DNA from: Psychroserpens algicola
Lineage (GTDB): Bacteria > Bacteroidota > Bacteroidia > Flavobacteriales > Flavobacteriaceae
DNA: 64,000 bases
Assembly (NCBI RefSeq): GCF_014526325.1
Contig: NZ_JACNMJ010000002.1
Coordinates: 372,001 to 436,000 of the forward strand
Direction: 5' to 3'
Shown: piece after piece, positions 52,901 through 61,213 of the stretch
How positions within the stretch are numbered: the first letter of the stretch is position 1
How the letters are laid out: each line of letters begins with the position of its first letter
Translations under genes and position numbers: made by a program
Notes under the pieces: model-generated
What the model was told of the DNA's origin: nothing
Databases searched by the model: none
The model's input: only the letters and a program-made list of their open reading frames with translations

Positions 52901-55033
52901 TGAATCTGTGTCATCTGGAGTTACAGGATATGCTGTAACTGTTAATACGGTTTTATACGGACAACCATTAGCATCAATTCTTGGAATGTCATGACTTCCA
53001 ACTGCGTATTCTGTTCCTTCGTAATTATAGGTATCACCTTCGCAAACTTCACCTGAATCTGCATCATCTGGAGTTACTGGATAAGCTGTAACTGTTAATA
53101 GGGTTTTGTACGGACAACCATTACCATCGATTCTTGGAATATCATAGCTTCCTACTTCGTATTCTGTGCCTTCATATGTAAATTTGTCTCCTTCACATAC
53201 CTCTCCTGAAGCTGTATCATCTGGTGTTACAGGATATGCCGTAACTGTTAACACGGTTTTATACGGACAACCATTAGCATCAATTCTTGGAATGTCATGT
53301 GATCCTACAGCGTATTCTGTTCCTTCGTAATTATAGGTATTACCCTCGCAAACTTCGCCTGAAGCTGTATCATCTGGTGTCACTGGATAAGCGGTAACTG
53401 TTAATACGGTTTTGTACGGACAACCATTAGCATCAATTCTTGGGATATCATGACTTCCTACTGCGTATTCTGTTCCTTCGTAATTATAAGTATTGCCTTC
53501 ACAAACTTCACCTGAAGCTGTATCGTCTGGTGTCACTGGATATGCTGTAACTGTTAATACGGTTTTGTACGGACAGCCATTAGCATCAATTCTTGGGATA
53601 TCATGACTTCCAACTGCGTATTCAGTGCCTTCATAATTATAAGTATTGCCTTCACAAACCTCACCCAAAGCAGCATCATCTGGTGTTACTGGATATGCTG
53701 TAACTGTTAATACGGTTTTGTACGGACAACCATTAGCATCAATTCTTGGGATATCATGACTTCCAACTGCGTATTCAGTACCTTCATAATTATAAGTATT
53801 GCCTTCACAAACCTCTCCTGATGCTGTATCATCTGATGTAATAGGGTATTCGTCTATAATTAAAGTAGCAGTATAGGAACAACCATTCTCATCTGTAAGA
53901 TTTAAAGTAACAGGTGTTTGTGACGCAGTATAAACAGTGTTATTTTGCGGCCATAAATATGAAGCACCAAAACAAACTGTTACATTATCTTCAATATTAT
54001 CTGTTGCAGGCGGAGGACTTAACCCTGAAACATTTCCTGTACATTGGGAAGGATTTAGAGGCACAACACATCCATTGGTCGAAGGATCTACGGGGTTTAT
54101 ATCAATGTTGAAATCCGTTCCTTGACTATATGTCAAAATGAAAGAACCTGAAATAGCACCACCACCTAAGTTTCCAAGACATATGTCATCAGATATTGTT
54201 AAAGCATTAGGATCACTAGCAGTAAATTGACCGTTAGCGCCATTAATCGGTAGAGTTACAGTATATTCTCCATCAATTGCACAAGATACCACAGGTTCAT
54301 CAATGCTTAGTGAGCAAATTATTACATCACTATCTCCACATCCGAACCTTGCTTTAAAATTGTTTACTGCTAAATCTCCATCAGCATCTTGATCCCAAAT
54401 TGCCAAATACATATTTGCAGGCTCTAAAAAATCTTCTCCTTCAATAGGAATTGTATTCCAAGTACTTGAACTTTCAACACCACAAGCAATCCGTTTTAAA
54501 TCACCACAATCACCACTTAGTTGTTGCCCATTGGAAGCTAAAGTTGTACCTGCCTGGTGAACATTTGACGAATACAATACCCAAGCTATATTATCCCCAG
54601 AGTTATCGTTAATTTGAATTTCAAAACTTCCAGCAAATGCTCTAACATCAAAATTTAACCATATCATAGGTTCTCCATTGGTTGGATTATCAGGATATAC
54701 TACAGTTTGAGTACTAGGATCAACACAAGGAATTCCAGAAATATCGATCTCAAATTGCGATGAATTATATATTGAATTATTATAAGGCATTACTTGAGAT
54801 TGTGTCTCAGCAGAACTACCACACCTGATTATACCATTAGGAAAACTAGCATTTGGTGCATCGTCTATTGAACCGTCAGGTAGCCAAGTTGATCCTTGTG
54901 TCCAACGCTGAGCACCTTCACAAGGTGTATCTGTTTGAGCAAATAATGAATTAGTTCCAAGAAAAAGAACAATAATTAACAGTCTTTTTTTTAAAAACAA
55001 ATACTTAATTAAGTTAATAGCAAAGAATTTCAT
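49949..55033 (-). CDS. Giant T9SS-secreted repeat protein (1694 aa)
   Basis: Signal peptide (LLIIVLFLGTNSLFAQ), then a ~300-residue N-terminal region with CEGAQRWTQGSTWLPDG, probably carbohydrate- or protein-binding. A long region of beta-sandwich repeats follows, each with two Cys (VCEG ... NGCPY). Nine contiguous near-identical 51-residue units (coding 52475-53851) plus two more (51800-52105) are flanked by older diverged units (TVCFGASYLW, TICKEDFYTW, FVCQGSPYVW, MLCETQTYTW). The end (LGIDFKAYPVPYKDVVNLAY ... GSVIKKIVSSNKK) is a type A T9SS sorting domain. The protein is probably a surface adhesin or matrix protein. The 311 bases upstream hold no gene. Confidence 0.88.
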   Translation of the reverse strand: MKFFAINLIKYLFLKKRLLIIVLFLGTNSLFAQTDTPCEGAQRWTQGSTWLPDGSIDDAPNASFPNGIIRCGSSAETQSQVMPYNNSIYNSSQFEIDISGIPCVDPSTQTVVYPDNPTNGEPMIWLNFDVRAFAGSFEIQINDNSGDNIAWVLYSSNVHQAGTTLASNGQQLSGDCGDLKRIACGVESSSTWNTIPIEGEDFLEPANMYLAIWDQDADGDLAVNNFKARFGCGDSDVIICSLSIDEPVVSCAIDGEYTVTLPINGANGQFTASDPNALTISDDICLGNLGGGAISGSFILTYSQGTDFNIDINPVDPSTNGCVVPLNPSQCTGNVSGLSPPPATDNIEDNVTVCFGASYLWPQNNTVYTASQTPVTLNLTDENGCSYTATLIIDEYPITSDDTASGEVCEGNTYNYEGTEYAVGSHDIPRIDANGCPYKTVLTVTAYPVTPDDAALGEVCEGNTYNYEGTEYAVGSHDIPRIDANGCPYKTVLTVTAYPVTPDDTASGEVCEGNTYNYEGTEYAVGSHDIPRIDANGCPYKTVLTVTAYPVTPDDTASGEVCEGNTYNYEGTEYAVGSHDIPRIDANGCPYKTVLTVTAYPVTPDDTASGEVCEGDKFTYEGTEYEVGSYDIPRIDGNGCPYKTLLTVTAYPVTPDDADSGEVCEGDTYNYEGTEYAVGSHDIPRIDANGCPYKTVLTVTAYPVTPDDTDSGEVCEGNTYNYEGIEYAVGSHDIPRIDANGCPYKTVLTVTAYPVTPDDTALGEVCEGDTYNYEGTEYAVGSHDIPRIDANGCPYKTVLTVTAYPVTPDDTASGEVCEGDTYNYEGTEYAIGSHDISKTDANGCPYTTVLTVTAYPVTEDVVNDVTICEGDSYEWSVTGLTYTVLDSPVEVSLTDANGCPYNATLTITEDDAPDAGLNGSLTVCEGVIPTNEALFEALEGNPDEGGVWSGPESDVYTYTFAASGSCPEVSATVTVLYYDVTPDDTASGEVCEGNTYNYEGTEYAVGSHDIPRIDANGCPYKTVLTVTAYPVTPDDTASGEVCEGATYNYEGTEYAVGSYDIPRIDGNGCPYKTVLTVTSYEVTPDIEDIVTICKEDFYTWPITNESYTATDSPVIVELIDDNGCTYTATLIINENAGLDAGENGTLTVCAGETPTEEELFGALQGSPDEGGIWTGPINGQYTYTFESNAGCIGSSAIVKVYEYDKTINVKEEVFVCQGSPYVWDLTGNKYSADDSPIILDLLDDNGCPYNATLIIYEYPQTENVIETVMLCETQTYTWDLDGNTYSIDESPITIKALDDNGCSYAATLILEDLLDETIDFNAPDFICVEDGIIHLTGGEPEGGVYSGIGVIDNLDGTYSLDTNELGVGKHVLSYTIGSKTKCEQSKKVKIDIVECCEDEKAYAYAPSAGIGYESCFLESEMLTELDWGWTNGNLDLQSTNELGYYNVYTFDLYAAGDDGACNPSGQGTSAILVGSVTLEREGNNALVTYSINDEDSAFDYTLGNVNVYIGCNPYPCQSLNDDDGSSNRRLCASTIDVDEYPYSGYSEDGDTVTLTIPISDLNNFVNCLDSFYMIAYAEVEICEVYEEDKDDDNQESLSFSDKREALGIDFKAYPVPYKDVVNLAYEFNFKTNVAIEIMDIRGTSIMRITNNDYVKGSEGKTTIDLSDVKDQILFVRMTTSQGSVIKKIVSSNKK
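51800..52105 (-). repeat. Two 153-bp coding repeat units
   Basis: Two further in-register units of the 51-residue repeat (51953-52105 and 51800-51952), separated from the main array by 369 bases coding for other domains. Confidence 0.85.
52475..53851 (-). repeat. Tandem array of nine 153-bp coding units
   Basis: Nine contiguous units of exactly 153 bases (51 codons) with no length change. Read on the minus strand, the first unit occupies 53699-53851 and the last 52475-52627. The repeats are in one reading frame and each encodes VCEGxTYNYEG, YAVGSHDIPRID and ANGCPYKTVLTVT. Confidence 0.9.
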
Positions 55034-55344
55034 AGTGTATTGGTTTAAAATTATACCATTACATTATGGATAAGTTGTAACGTAGATTGGCTGACATAGT
55101 TGCTATTAATCAACCTTTATCAAATGCTATTATTAATTTGTTGTTTGAATTATAAATAAACAACTTAGGGGAGTTTTAATAAATATAGATGTAATTATTT
55201 TTCGAAGCACAATTAATTCGTTGAAATACAAAGATTTAAGGAGGAATTGCATTTACTAAAAAAACTTGTACTAATTTTTATAAAAATTTATTTCCCATTA
55301 AAATTTTGAATACTTTAGACTAGTATTCAATATTTAAATTTAAG
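55034..55344. other. 311-base intergenic region
   Basis: AT-rich and non-coding, between the divergent giant repeat gene and the GNAT gene. It holds the promoters of both. No exact TTG-TAnnTTTG match was found. The only structure I see is the 9-7-9 inverted repeat at 55306-55330. Confidence 0.6.
55306..55330. promoter_or_regulatory. Inverted repeat in front of the GNAT gene
   Basis: The perfect TTGAATACT/AGTATTCAA with a 7-base spacer ends 14 bases before the ATG at 55345. It has no T tract, so it is operator-like rather than a terminator. Confidence 0.45.
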
Positions 55345-55911
55345 ATGATTGTATTAGAAAATAACTACGTACGTCTAGAGCCTTTATCTCTTGAAAATTA
55401 TACGTATCTATTAGAAATTGCTCAAGAAAAAGACCTCATAGCCTATTCACCTAGTGACATTTCTTCCCCTGATAAGTTATTAGATTATGTAAAACTTGCT
55501 TTAGGTGGTGTCGACCATAAAACGACTCTACCTTTTATCATTTATGACAAACGAAAAGCACAATACGCAGGTAGTACTCGTTTTGGATTAATCCATTGGA
55601 AAAACAAAGTCCTTCATATAGGCTGGACATGGATTGGACATGCATTTCAAGGTACTGGACTTAACACACATATGAAATTTTTAAAGCTCCAATATGCTTT
55701 TGAAATTTTAGAATTTGAAAAAGTAGAATTCAGAATTGATGAACGTAATCAAAAATCTAGAAAAGCTGTAGAAAAACTTGGTGCAACCTTAGAAGGTATA
55801 TTACGAAAAGATACACTTATGAATGACGGCTTTAGACGTAGTACCTGTTGCTATGGCATTCTAAAAAATGAATGGCCTGACATAAAAACTACCATTTTCA
55901 AGGGGTTTTAA
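55345..55911 (+). CDS. GNAT family N-acetyltransferase, RimJ/RimL-like
   Basis: 188 residues: VRLEPLSLENYTYLLEIA, GSTRFGLIHWKNKVLHIGWTW and motif A GHAFQGTGLNTHMKFLKLQ, then FRIDERNQKSRKAVEKLGATLEG and NDGFRRSTCCYGIL. This is the build of ribosomal-protein or small-molecule acetyltransferases of the RimJ/RimL group. Substrate unknown. Its last four bases overlap the convergent YtxH gene. A 9-7-9 inverted repeat just upstream may be a regulatory site. Confidence 0.85.
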   Translation: MIVLENNYVRLEPLSLENYTYLLEIAQEKDLIAYSPSDISSPDKLLDYVKLALGGVDHKTTLPFIIYDKRKAQYAGSTRFGLIHWKNKVLHIGWTWIGHAFQGTGLNTHMKFLKLQYAFEILEFEKVEFRIDERNQKSRKAVEKLGATLEGILRKDTLMNDGFRRSTCCYGILKNEWPDIKTTIFKGF

Positions 55912-56228
55912 CTTGTCTTTTGTAGAGTTTTATTTTTTTCTTTTAAAATAGCAAGTTGTTTTTCTAAGAATGTAATAGCTTTTTCTGTTTCATAACTTGT
56001 CTTAGATGCCAGATCTTTTAGTTCTTCTCTAAGCTTTTCTTTTCCAGACTTAGCGGCTTTAGACAGATCATCTTTAACTTCATTAAAATCACTTGATAGT
56101 TGATTTTTAATGTCTTTTCCTTCTTTCTTTAGATGATCTCTCGTTACACTCCCCTTTTCTGGTGCTAATAATACACCTGCTGCTGCTCCAATTAATACGC
56201 CTAATACTAGTGCTCCTTTATGAATCAT
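55908..56228 (-). CDS. YtxH domain-containing membrane protein
   Basis: 106 residues with one Gly/Ala-rich transmembrane helix (ALVLGVLIGAAAGVLLAP) at the N-terminus, followed by a long charged amphipathic helix (HLKKEGKDIKNQLSSDFNEVK and onward). This is the typical YtxH plan; such proteins are often induced by general stress, with no proven activity. It appears monocistronic. Confidence 0.85.
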   Translation of the reverse strand: MIHKGALVLGVLIGAAAGVLLAPEKGSVTRDHLKKEGKDIKNQLSSDFNEVKDDLSKAAKSGKEKLREELKDLASKTSYETEKAITFLEKQLAILKEKNKTLQKTS

Positions 56229-56354
56229 AACTTATTTTATTTTTAATTAAACTTGTTTTACTTATAAGTAGCAAAAGATAAAGTTTTGTTACAAACAAAC
56301 TACAAATCAAATACTTACACTGCTAATTATTTACATAACTACATTCATTAGTAT

Positions 56355-57629
56355 TTATGGTTCACAATCAAAACACTGTTTTAAATGTGCTGGTAAATTC
56401 AAATCTTCAGAACCTTTTAAATGATCATCTAGCTGACCTTGTCTATCTATTTCTTGTTTAAAACCCTTAGCGTATTCCAAAAGTTTATCTCGTCTGCTTT
56501 TTATTTTAGCTGTAATCTCTTTACCACTTAAATCTACAATATTTGTTGGCCATACAGAAAGCGCTTCATCTATAACGTCGTCAGTTAATACCATTTGAAG
56601 ATGTAATGCTTCGGTTACAAATAATTCTTCAGGACTATTTAAAAGAAAGTAACGATCAAACGGGTATACTAAACCTTCTAAAAAATCAATATCATCTTCA
56701 AAGGGTCTTAGCTCAGGTACTACATTCTTGTTAGAAAGTATCGATGGGATAATACCATCGGTATCAAAAAAGGCATTATCTCTATCTCCAGCAATTGGTA
56801 ATGCTAAATATTTGTCTGCTCTTTGTTGCACTGCCCAGCCCCATTGTTTAGAATGTCGATCCCAGTCACCTATCAGAAAATCAAATAATCGTGCACGTAT
56901 TAAAAGCTGTTTATCGATGTTTAAATTAGTTCCATGTTCGAGTTTTAATTGTTGTAGGTCTTCTGAATCAACAATTTTGATAATGTTAGTGTAATCTGTC
57001 CAATTTACATCACTTTCTGTTTCATATTCTAATAAAAATATACGGTTGCCAAATTTGGCGTTGAAGCTTTTTAATTGCTCTTGCTTCGGAAGAAATACGA
57101 CTTTAGGATTGGTGTGCAACACATCAATAGCTTCAGAAAGTTTAGCCGCCAACAGTGCTCCGTAAGGATGCTGTGCCGAAATTCCGTCGACAATAATATT
57201 CTCTATTCCTAGAGTTTTAGCAAATTCTGGAATGAGTGGTTGTGGATCCTTATTAATACTTCGTAAAGTATAAAGGACTCCATTATCAGCTTTTAATTTT
57301 AGAGAATGTGTTTGTTTTCCACCACCTTCTTCAATAATAGTTACACCTCCAAACAAAGTATCTAAAAATACCACAGGAACTTTTACAGGAGCTGCCCAAA
57401 CCTTTCTATAGTGCTCTCCCTGCATTAAACGCTTAATCTCATCAGCGTCATATAGCGTACTAGCAGCCACCATGACAGAATCATAATCCTTGAAATTAAT
57501 AGATTCTACAGAGTCAATATTAATGAGTTCGTTTCGTTTAAATTGCTTATCTGTACTAGATAAGGACCAATACAACAGCAACACAAATACAACGATAATA
57601 ACGAGAAGCCCTATGAATAGTTTTTTCAA
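56355..57629 (-). CDS. Membrane-anchored protein with kinase-like (HipA/FAM20-like) motifs
   Basis: 424 residues with an N-terminal transmembrane anchor (FIGLLVIIVVFVLLLYWSL), so the rest is probably outside the cytoplasm. In the second half RARLFDFLIGDWDRHSKQW (Asp257, Arg258, His259) and 25 residues later IAGDRDNAFFD (Asp282, Asp284) resemble the catalytic D-x-x-x-N/Q and metal-binding Asp motifs of atypical kinases such as HipA and FAM20. The upstream GVLYTLRSINKDPQP could supply the nucleotide-binding Lys/Arg. I know similar motifs from uncharacterised Bacteroidota proteins only. The C-terminus ends with CFDCEP. It is monocistronic. Whether it binds nucleotide is open. Confidence 0.6.
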   Translation of the reverse strand: MKKLFIGLLVIIVVFVLLLYWSLSSTDKQFKRNELINIDSVESINFKDYDSVMVAASTLYDADEIKRLMQGEHYRKVWAAPVKVPVVFLDTLFGGVTIIEEGGGKQTHSLKLKADNGVLYTLRSINKDPQPLIPEFAKTLGIENIIVDGISAQHPYGALLAAKLSEAIDVLHTNPKVVFLPKQEQLKSFNAKFGNRIFLLEYETESDVNWTDYTNIIKIVDSEDLQQLKLEHGTNLNIDKQLLIRARLFDFLIGDWDRHSKQWGWAVQQRADKYLALPIAGDRDNAFFDTDGIIPSILSNKNVVPELRPFEDDIDFLEGLVYPFDRYFLLNSPEELFVTEALHLQMVLTDDVIDEALSVWPTNIVDLSGKEITAKIKSRRDKLLEYAKGFKQEIDRQGQLDDHLKGSEDLNLPAHLKQCFDCEP

Positions 57630-57707
57630 ATCAAAAGATAAAAGTTAAGGATTAAATTTAATCTTATTTAATGAAGAAAGAGAACTCTAAAGGCAAATTA
57701 TTTAATC

Positions 57708-58655
57708 CTAACGCACCAAATTAGCAACAATAGTCTTAACGGGAAGAATTTCCTTAGTATGTTCTATACTTGGTCCAGCAACCCAAACGGTTTTATAAGT
57801 TGCTTTTTTTGCAGCATTTTCTGTAGCTTTCATGCCTATAGAAAAACGAACCATTTTCACCCATTTTTTGAGTTTACGATTTTTATTAAGAAGATTTTCT
57901 AACCAGGTCGCTTTGGTTCCTATTTTTTGAACGTAAGGAGTATTAATAACGGTACAAGGTGTTCCCGAAATACGTTCGGTCATGATAATGTCTTCAGCTC
58001 CATAATCAACACAAGCCTGCTTATATTCGTCGGTCACACCAGCTTCTACAGAGGCGATAAACGGACTACCAACCGAAACACCAGCTGCGCCATAACTTAG
58101 CATTTTATCAATATCTGCTTTGCAGCCTACTCCACCTGCTGAAATCACAGGAATTGATAAGTTGTCATTGAGTTGTTTGATTAACACTTCTGGAGATAAA
58201 TTTCCACGATGCCCTCCAGCTTCATTATTTACTGCAATTGCTGCGTCAGCACCTAAGCTTTCTACCTTTTTTGCAAATCGCAAATCGGTCACATCACAAA
58301 ACACTTTAATCCCAACAGCGTGAGCTTGATTGATGGTTTCTTCCGGACTTCCCAATGAGGTGATAATAAAATCACAACCTTCTTCACAAATCACTTCTAA
58401 CTGCCCTTTGTACTTCACATTTGATTTATTAACGATTAAGTTAAATCCAAATGATCCACCTTCCACTTTATTTGCCTTTAATTGACGTATGGCAGCACGT
58501 AGCTCATCTAAAGTTCTATAATTCAAAGCAGGAATACATCCTGCAATTCCAGCATTCATCGCTTCGGTTACCATGGCAACGTTTGACACCAAAAACATTG
58601 GTGCCTGAATAATAGGATAAGTAATATTTAGAAGTTGTGTGAGTTTGGTGTCCAT
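57708..58655 (-). CDS. Nitronate monooxygenase / NAD(P)H-dependent flavin oxidoreductase
   Basis: 315 residues, TIM-barrel FMN protein of the 2-nitropropane dioxygenase family: PIIQAPMFLVSNVAMV, GSFGFNLIVNKS, NEAGGHRGN with the His region, SAGGVGC and GAAGVSVGSPFIAS for FMN phosphate binding. Class I nitronate monooxygenases detoxify propionate 3-nitronate; other members act as enoyl reductases (FabK-like). The box TATATTTG (58682-58675) lies 19 bases upstream of the ATG. Confidence 0.88.
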   Translation of the reverse strand: MDTKLTQLLNITYPIIQAPMFLVSNVAMVTEAMNAGIAGCIPALNYRTLDELRAAIRQLKANKVEGGSFGFNLIVNKSNVKYKGQLEVICEEGCDFIITSLGSPEETINQAHAVGIKVFCDVTDLRFAKKVESLGADAAIAVNNEAGGHRGNLSPEVLIKQLNDNLSIPVISAGGVGCKADIDKMLSYGAAGVSVGSPFIASVEAGVTDEYKQACVDYGAEDIIMTERISGTPCTVINTPYVQKIGTKATWLENLLNKNRKLKKWVKMVRFSIGMKATENAAKKATYKTVWVAGPSIEHTKEILPVKTIVANLVR

Positions 58656-58710
58656 AGATTATGTATTGAATGAACAAATATAATAAATATTATGCACGCA
58701 TAACAGTTTG

Positions 58711-59940
58711 TCAATCCAGAAATCTATAATAGCCACATTTAAGATAGGCACCTTCAGAAAAACCTATGGGATGATCACTATCATGTTGTGTTTTTTGTTC
58801 CACTAAAAATGAGCGTTTTGTAGATTTTAAAACGTGTTCGTTGATGTCATAAAATGCTGTTGCTGTAACACGAGAAGAACATGAAGCTAAGACTAACAAG
58901 CCTTCTCTTGCAGTTAATTGCTCACCTAGCCTTGCCAGTTGTGCATATTTTTTTTTGGCCAATTGAATTTCGGATTGTTGCTTTGCAAAGCTTGGCGGAT
59001 CAATAACGACCACATCAAAACGTTTCTTTTCTGAAATGAGCTGTTCTAAAATATCAAAGGCATCACCTGCCAATGTTTTATGTACGCCTGGATAATCATT
59101 TAATGTTCCATTTTGAACAGCAATTTCTAGAGCCTGAGCACTAATATCTAAACTGGTCACCTCTTTAGCGCCATTAGCTAAGGCATGCACTGAAAATCCG
59201 CCAGCATAAGAAAACACATCTAAAACGGTTTTATTCTGACTTAAAATACCTACCTGACGTCTGTTTTCTCTATGATCTAAAAAGTAACCTGTTTTATGGC
59301 CTTTAATCACATTTGCCGAAAAGTGAACACCATGTTCTACAAATTCAACAACCTCGTTATCTAAAATCCCATAAACGACATCACCATCGTTTAACTGATG
59401 CGAATTAGACTGCTGTAAACCACGACTTAATCTGATAACAACCGTTTGACAATGTGATGTTTCTATTACGCTTTCTAAAATGGTATTGAGATAAGGCAGC
59501 CATATTTCAGAATAGAGTTTGACGACTAAAACTGAAGCGTAAACATCGGCAATTAAAGAAGGAAATCCGTCATTTTCACCAAAAAGGAGTCGATAACTTG
59601 TCGTATCTGTTTTCAATAACGGAATACGCTTTTCATACGCCTGTTTAATTTTCCGAAGAAAAAAAGCTTCGTTTATTTGTACAGGCTGACCAGAATTATA
59701 AATCATTTTGATACGTATAGGCGAATTTTCATCGTACAATCCGATACCTATCATGGCATTTTTTCGTTTTCCGAAGATAATAGCCAAATCTCCAGTTTTC
59801 GCATCATCATTAATTTTCACAATGCTATCTGAAAACACCCAAGGATGGCCTTGCTGCACATAATTTTCACCTTTAGCAGTGAGTTTTACGGCTAGACGTT
59901 TAGGTTGATATAATGACTGAGTGCTTTTAGAAAATTTCAT
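58711..59940 (-). CDS. rlmI: 23S rRNA m5C methyltransferase, RlmI family
   Basis: 409 residues. An N-terminal PUA domain (LTAKGENYVQQGHPWVFSDSI) is followed by a central RlmI-specific beta domain and a Rossmann methyltransferase domain: DVFSYAGGFSVHALANGA (SAM binding), DPPSFAK (catalytic motif IV) and VLASCSSRV, carrying the Cys used by C5 methyltransferases. RlmI methylates C1962 of 23S rRNA in E. coli; some relatives are RlmK-like. No operon partners: there are 55 bases to the next gene on the same strand. Confidence 0.9.
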   Translation of the reverse strand: MKFSKSTQSLYQPKRLAVKLTAKGENYVQQGHPWVFSDSIVKINDDAKTGDLAIIFGKRKNAMIGIGLYDENSPIRIKMIYNSGQPVQINEAFFLRKIKQAYEKRIPLLKTDTTSYRLLFGENDGFPSLIADVYASVLVVKLYSEIWLPYLNTILESVIETSHCQTVVIRLSRGLQQSNSHQLNDGDVVYGILDNEVVEFVEHGVHFSANVIKGHKTGYFLDHRENRRQVGILSQNKTVLDVFSYAGGFSVHALANGAKEVTSLDISAQALEIAVQNGTLNDYPGVHKTLAGDAFDILEQLISEKKRFDVVVIDPPSFAKQQSEIQLAKKKYAQLARLGEQLTAREGLLVLASCSSRVTATAFYDINEHVLKSTKRSFLVEQKTQHDSDHPIGFSEGAYLKCGYYRFLD

Positions 59941-59989
59941 AAGTGCAAATTAACAGTAATTATCTATAACCTTAGGTCTCTTATATAAA

Positions 59990-60018
59990 AAAACGCAACT
60001 CCGTAAAGTTGCGTTTTA
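59990..60018 (-). terminator. Terminator after the alcohol dehydrogenase gene
   Basis: The perfect stem AAAACGCAACT/AGTTGCGTTTT has a 6-base loop. The stem core ACGCAAC recurs in the terminators at 61162-61191 and 61851-61880. Confidence 0.8.
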
Positions 60019-60048
60019 ATTATCTATACATTCAGTTAATACCTTTTT

Positions 60049-61053
60049 TTATGCTTTAAGTACAACTCTAAAGCGTGCTTTTCCGTCTTCTAAATGTTGA
60101 ATCGCCTCATTGACGTTTTCCAATTTAAATTCTTCAACTATTGGGTATATATCATGACGAACACAAAACTCCAGCATTTTTCTGGTTAAAGCGATACTTC
60201 CTAATGGGCTACCTCCAACCGATTTCTCACCAGCGATCATACTAAATGCAGGAATTTCCATTGGTTCTAAAACCGCTCCAACCGTATGCAATTTTCCTTG
60301 TGGTGCTAATGTGGTTAAAAAGGAATTCCAGTCTAATTTTACATTCGTTGTATTTAGAATAAAATCTAAGCTTCCGGCAATACTTTCGAGAGCATCAGAA
60401 TCTGTTGAATCTACAACATGGTGTGCACCCATTTTTTTAAGCGCGTCGGCTTTATCTTTATTAGAGGTAAAGGCTGTGACTTCGCAACCCCAAGCCTTTA
60501 AAAACTTAAGTGCCATATGACCTAAACCACCAATACCAATCACACCAACCTTATCTGTAGGTTGCACTCCGGAAAGCACTATAGGATTAAATACAGTAAT
60601 GCCACCACAAAATAATGGTCCGGCTTTAGACATATCAATTCCTTGTGGAAGTTTGGTCACCCAGGACCAATGACCACGAACATGATCTGCAAATCCGCCA
60701 TGACGACCAACGATTGTAGATTCAGCATCACTGCATAGATGTTGTTTTCCATCCATACATTGATTACAATGCATGCAAGATGCTGAGTACCAGCCCATGC
60801 CTACTTTGTCACCCACTTTCAAGCCTTTAACTTCACTACCTAATTTAATGACCTCACCAACAATTTCATGACCAGGTACTAATGGGTATTGCGAATTTCC
60901 CCAATCATTATTAATCATACTCAAGTCACTATGACAAAGTCCGCAATAATGCACTTTAATATCCACTTGCTCGTTACTAATTTCTGGAAATTCATATTCA
61001 AATGGTTCTAATTGTGCTTTAGCTTCTTTTGCTGCGTATGCGTTTACTTTCAT
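60049..61053 (-). CDS. Zinc-dependent NAD(P) alcohol dehydrogenase, cinnamyl-alcohol-dehydrogenase-like
   Basis: 334 residues, MDR superfamily: catalytic zinc ligands in CGLCHSDLSM and PGHEIVGEV, structural zinc cluster CMHCNQCMDGKQHLC, nucleotide binding VIGIGGLGHMALKFLKAWG. The layout matches YahK/cinnamyl-alcohol dehydrogenase-like aldehyde reductases, mostly NADPH-dependent. Substrate unknown, but detoxification of aldehydes is typical. It has its own terminator. Confidence 0.9.
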   Translation of the reverse strand: MKVNAYAAKEAKAQLEPFEYEFPEISNEQVDIKVHYCGLCHSDLSMINNDWGNSQYPLVPGHEIVGEVIKLGSEVKGLKVGDKVGMGWYSASCMHCNQCMDGKQHLCSDAESTIVGRHGGFADHVRGHWSWVTKLPQGIDMSKAGPLFCGGITVFNPIVLSGVQPTDKVGVIGIGGLGHMALKFLKAWGCEVTAFTSNKDKADALKKMGAHHVVDSTDSDALESIAGSLDFILNTTNVKLDWNSFLTTLAPQGKLHTVGAVLEPMEIPAFSMIAGEKSVGGSPLGSIALTRKMLEFCVRHDIYPIVEEFKLENVNEAIQHLEDGKARFRVVLKA

Positions 61054-61161
61054 ATATTTTCTTCTTTTTAATAGTTTTTTCTAATAGCTGTAAGATACAA
61101 ACCAAAGTTTTAATTCGCTACTAATAGCTTGTTAAGATTTATATTTTTAATAGACCTAGAC

Positions 61162-61191
61162 AAAAAAACGCAACCCTTTCGAATTGCGTTT
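61162..61191 (-). terminator. Terminator after the small lipoprotein gene
   Basis: The stem AAACGCAA/TTGCGTTT has a 10-base loop and A/T flanks. Confidence 0.7.
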
Positions 61192-61213
61192 AATAATCTA
61201 TAATAAGATAATA

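Noticed and set aside
51800-53851. Regular direct repeats that could suggest a CRISPR or other non-coding array
   Set aside because: The 153-base period is an exact multiple of three, the frame is open throughout and each unit encodes the same 51-residue domain; there are no unique spacers.
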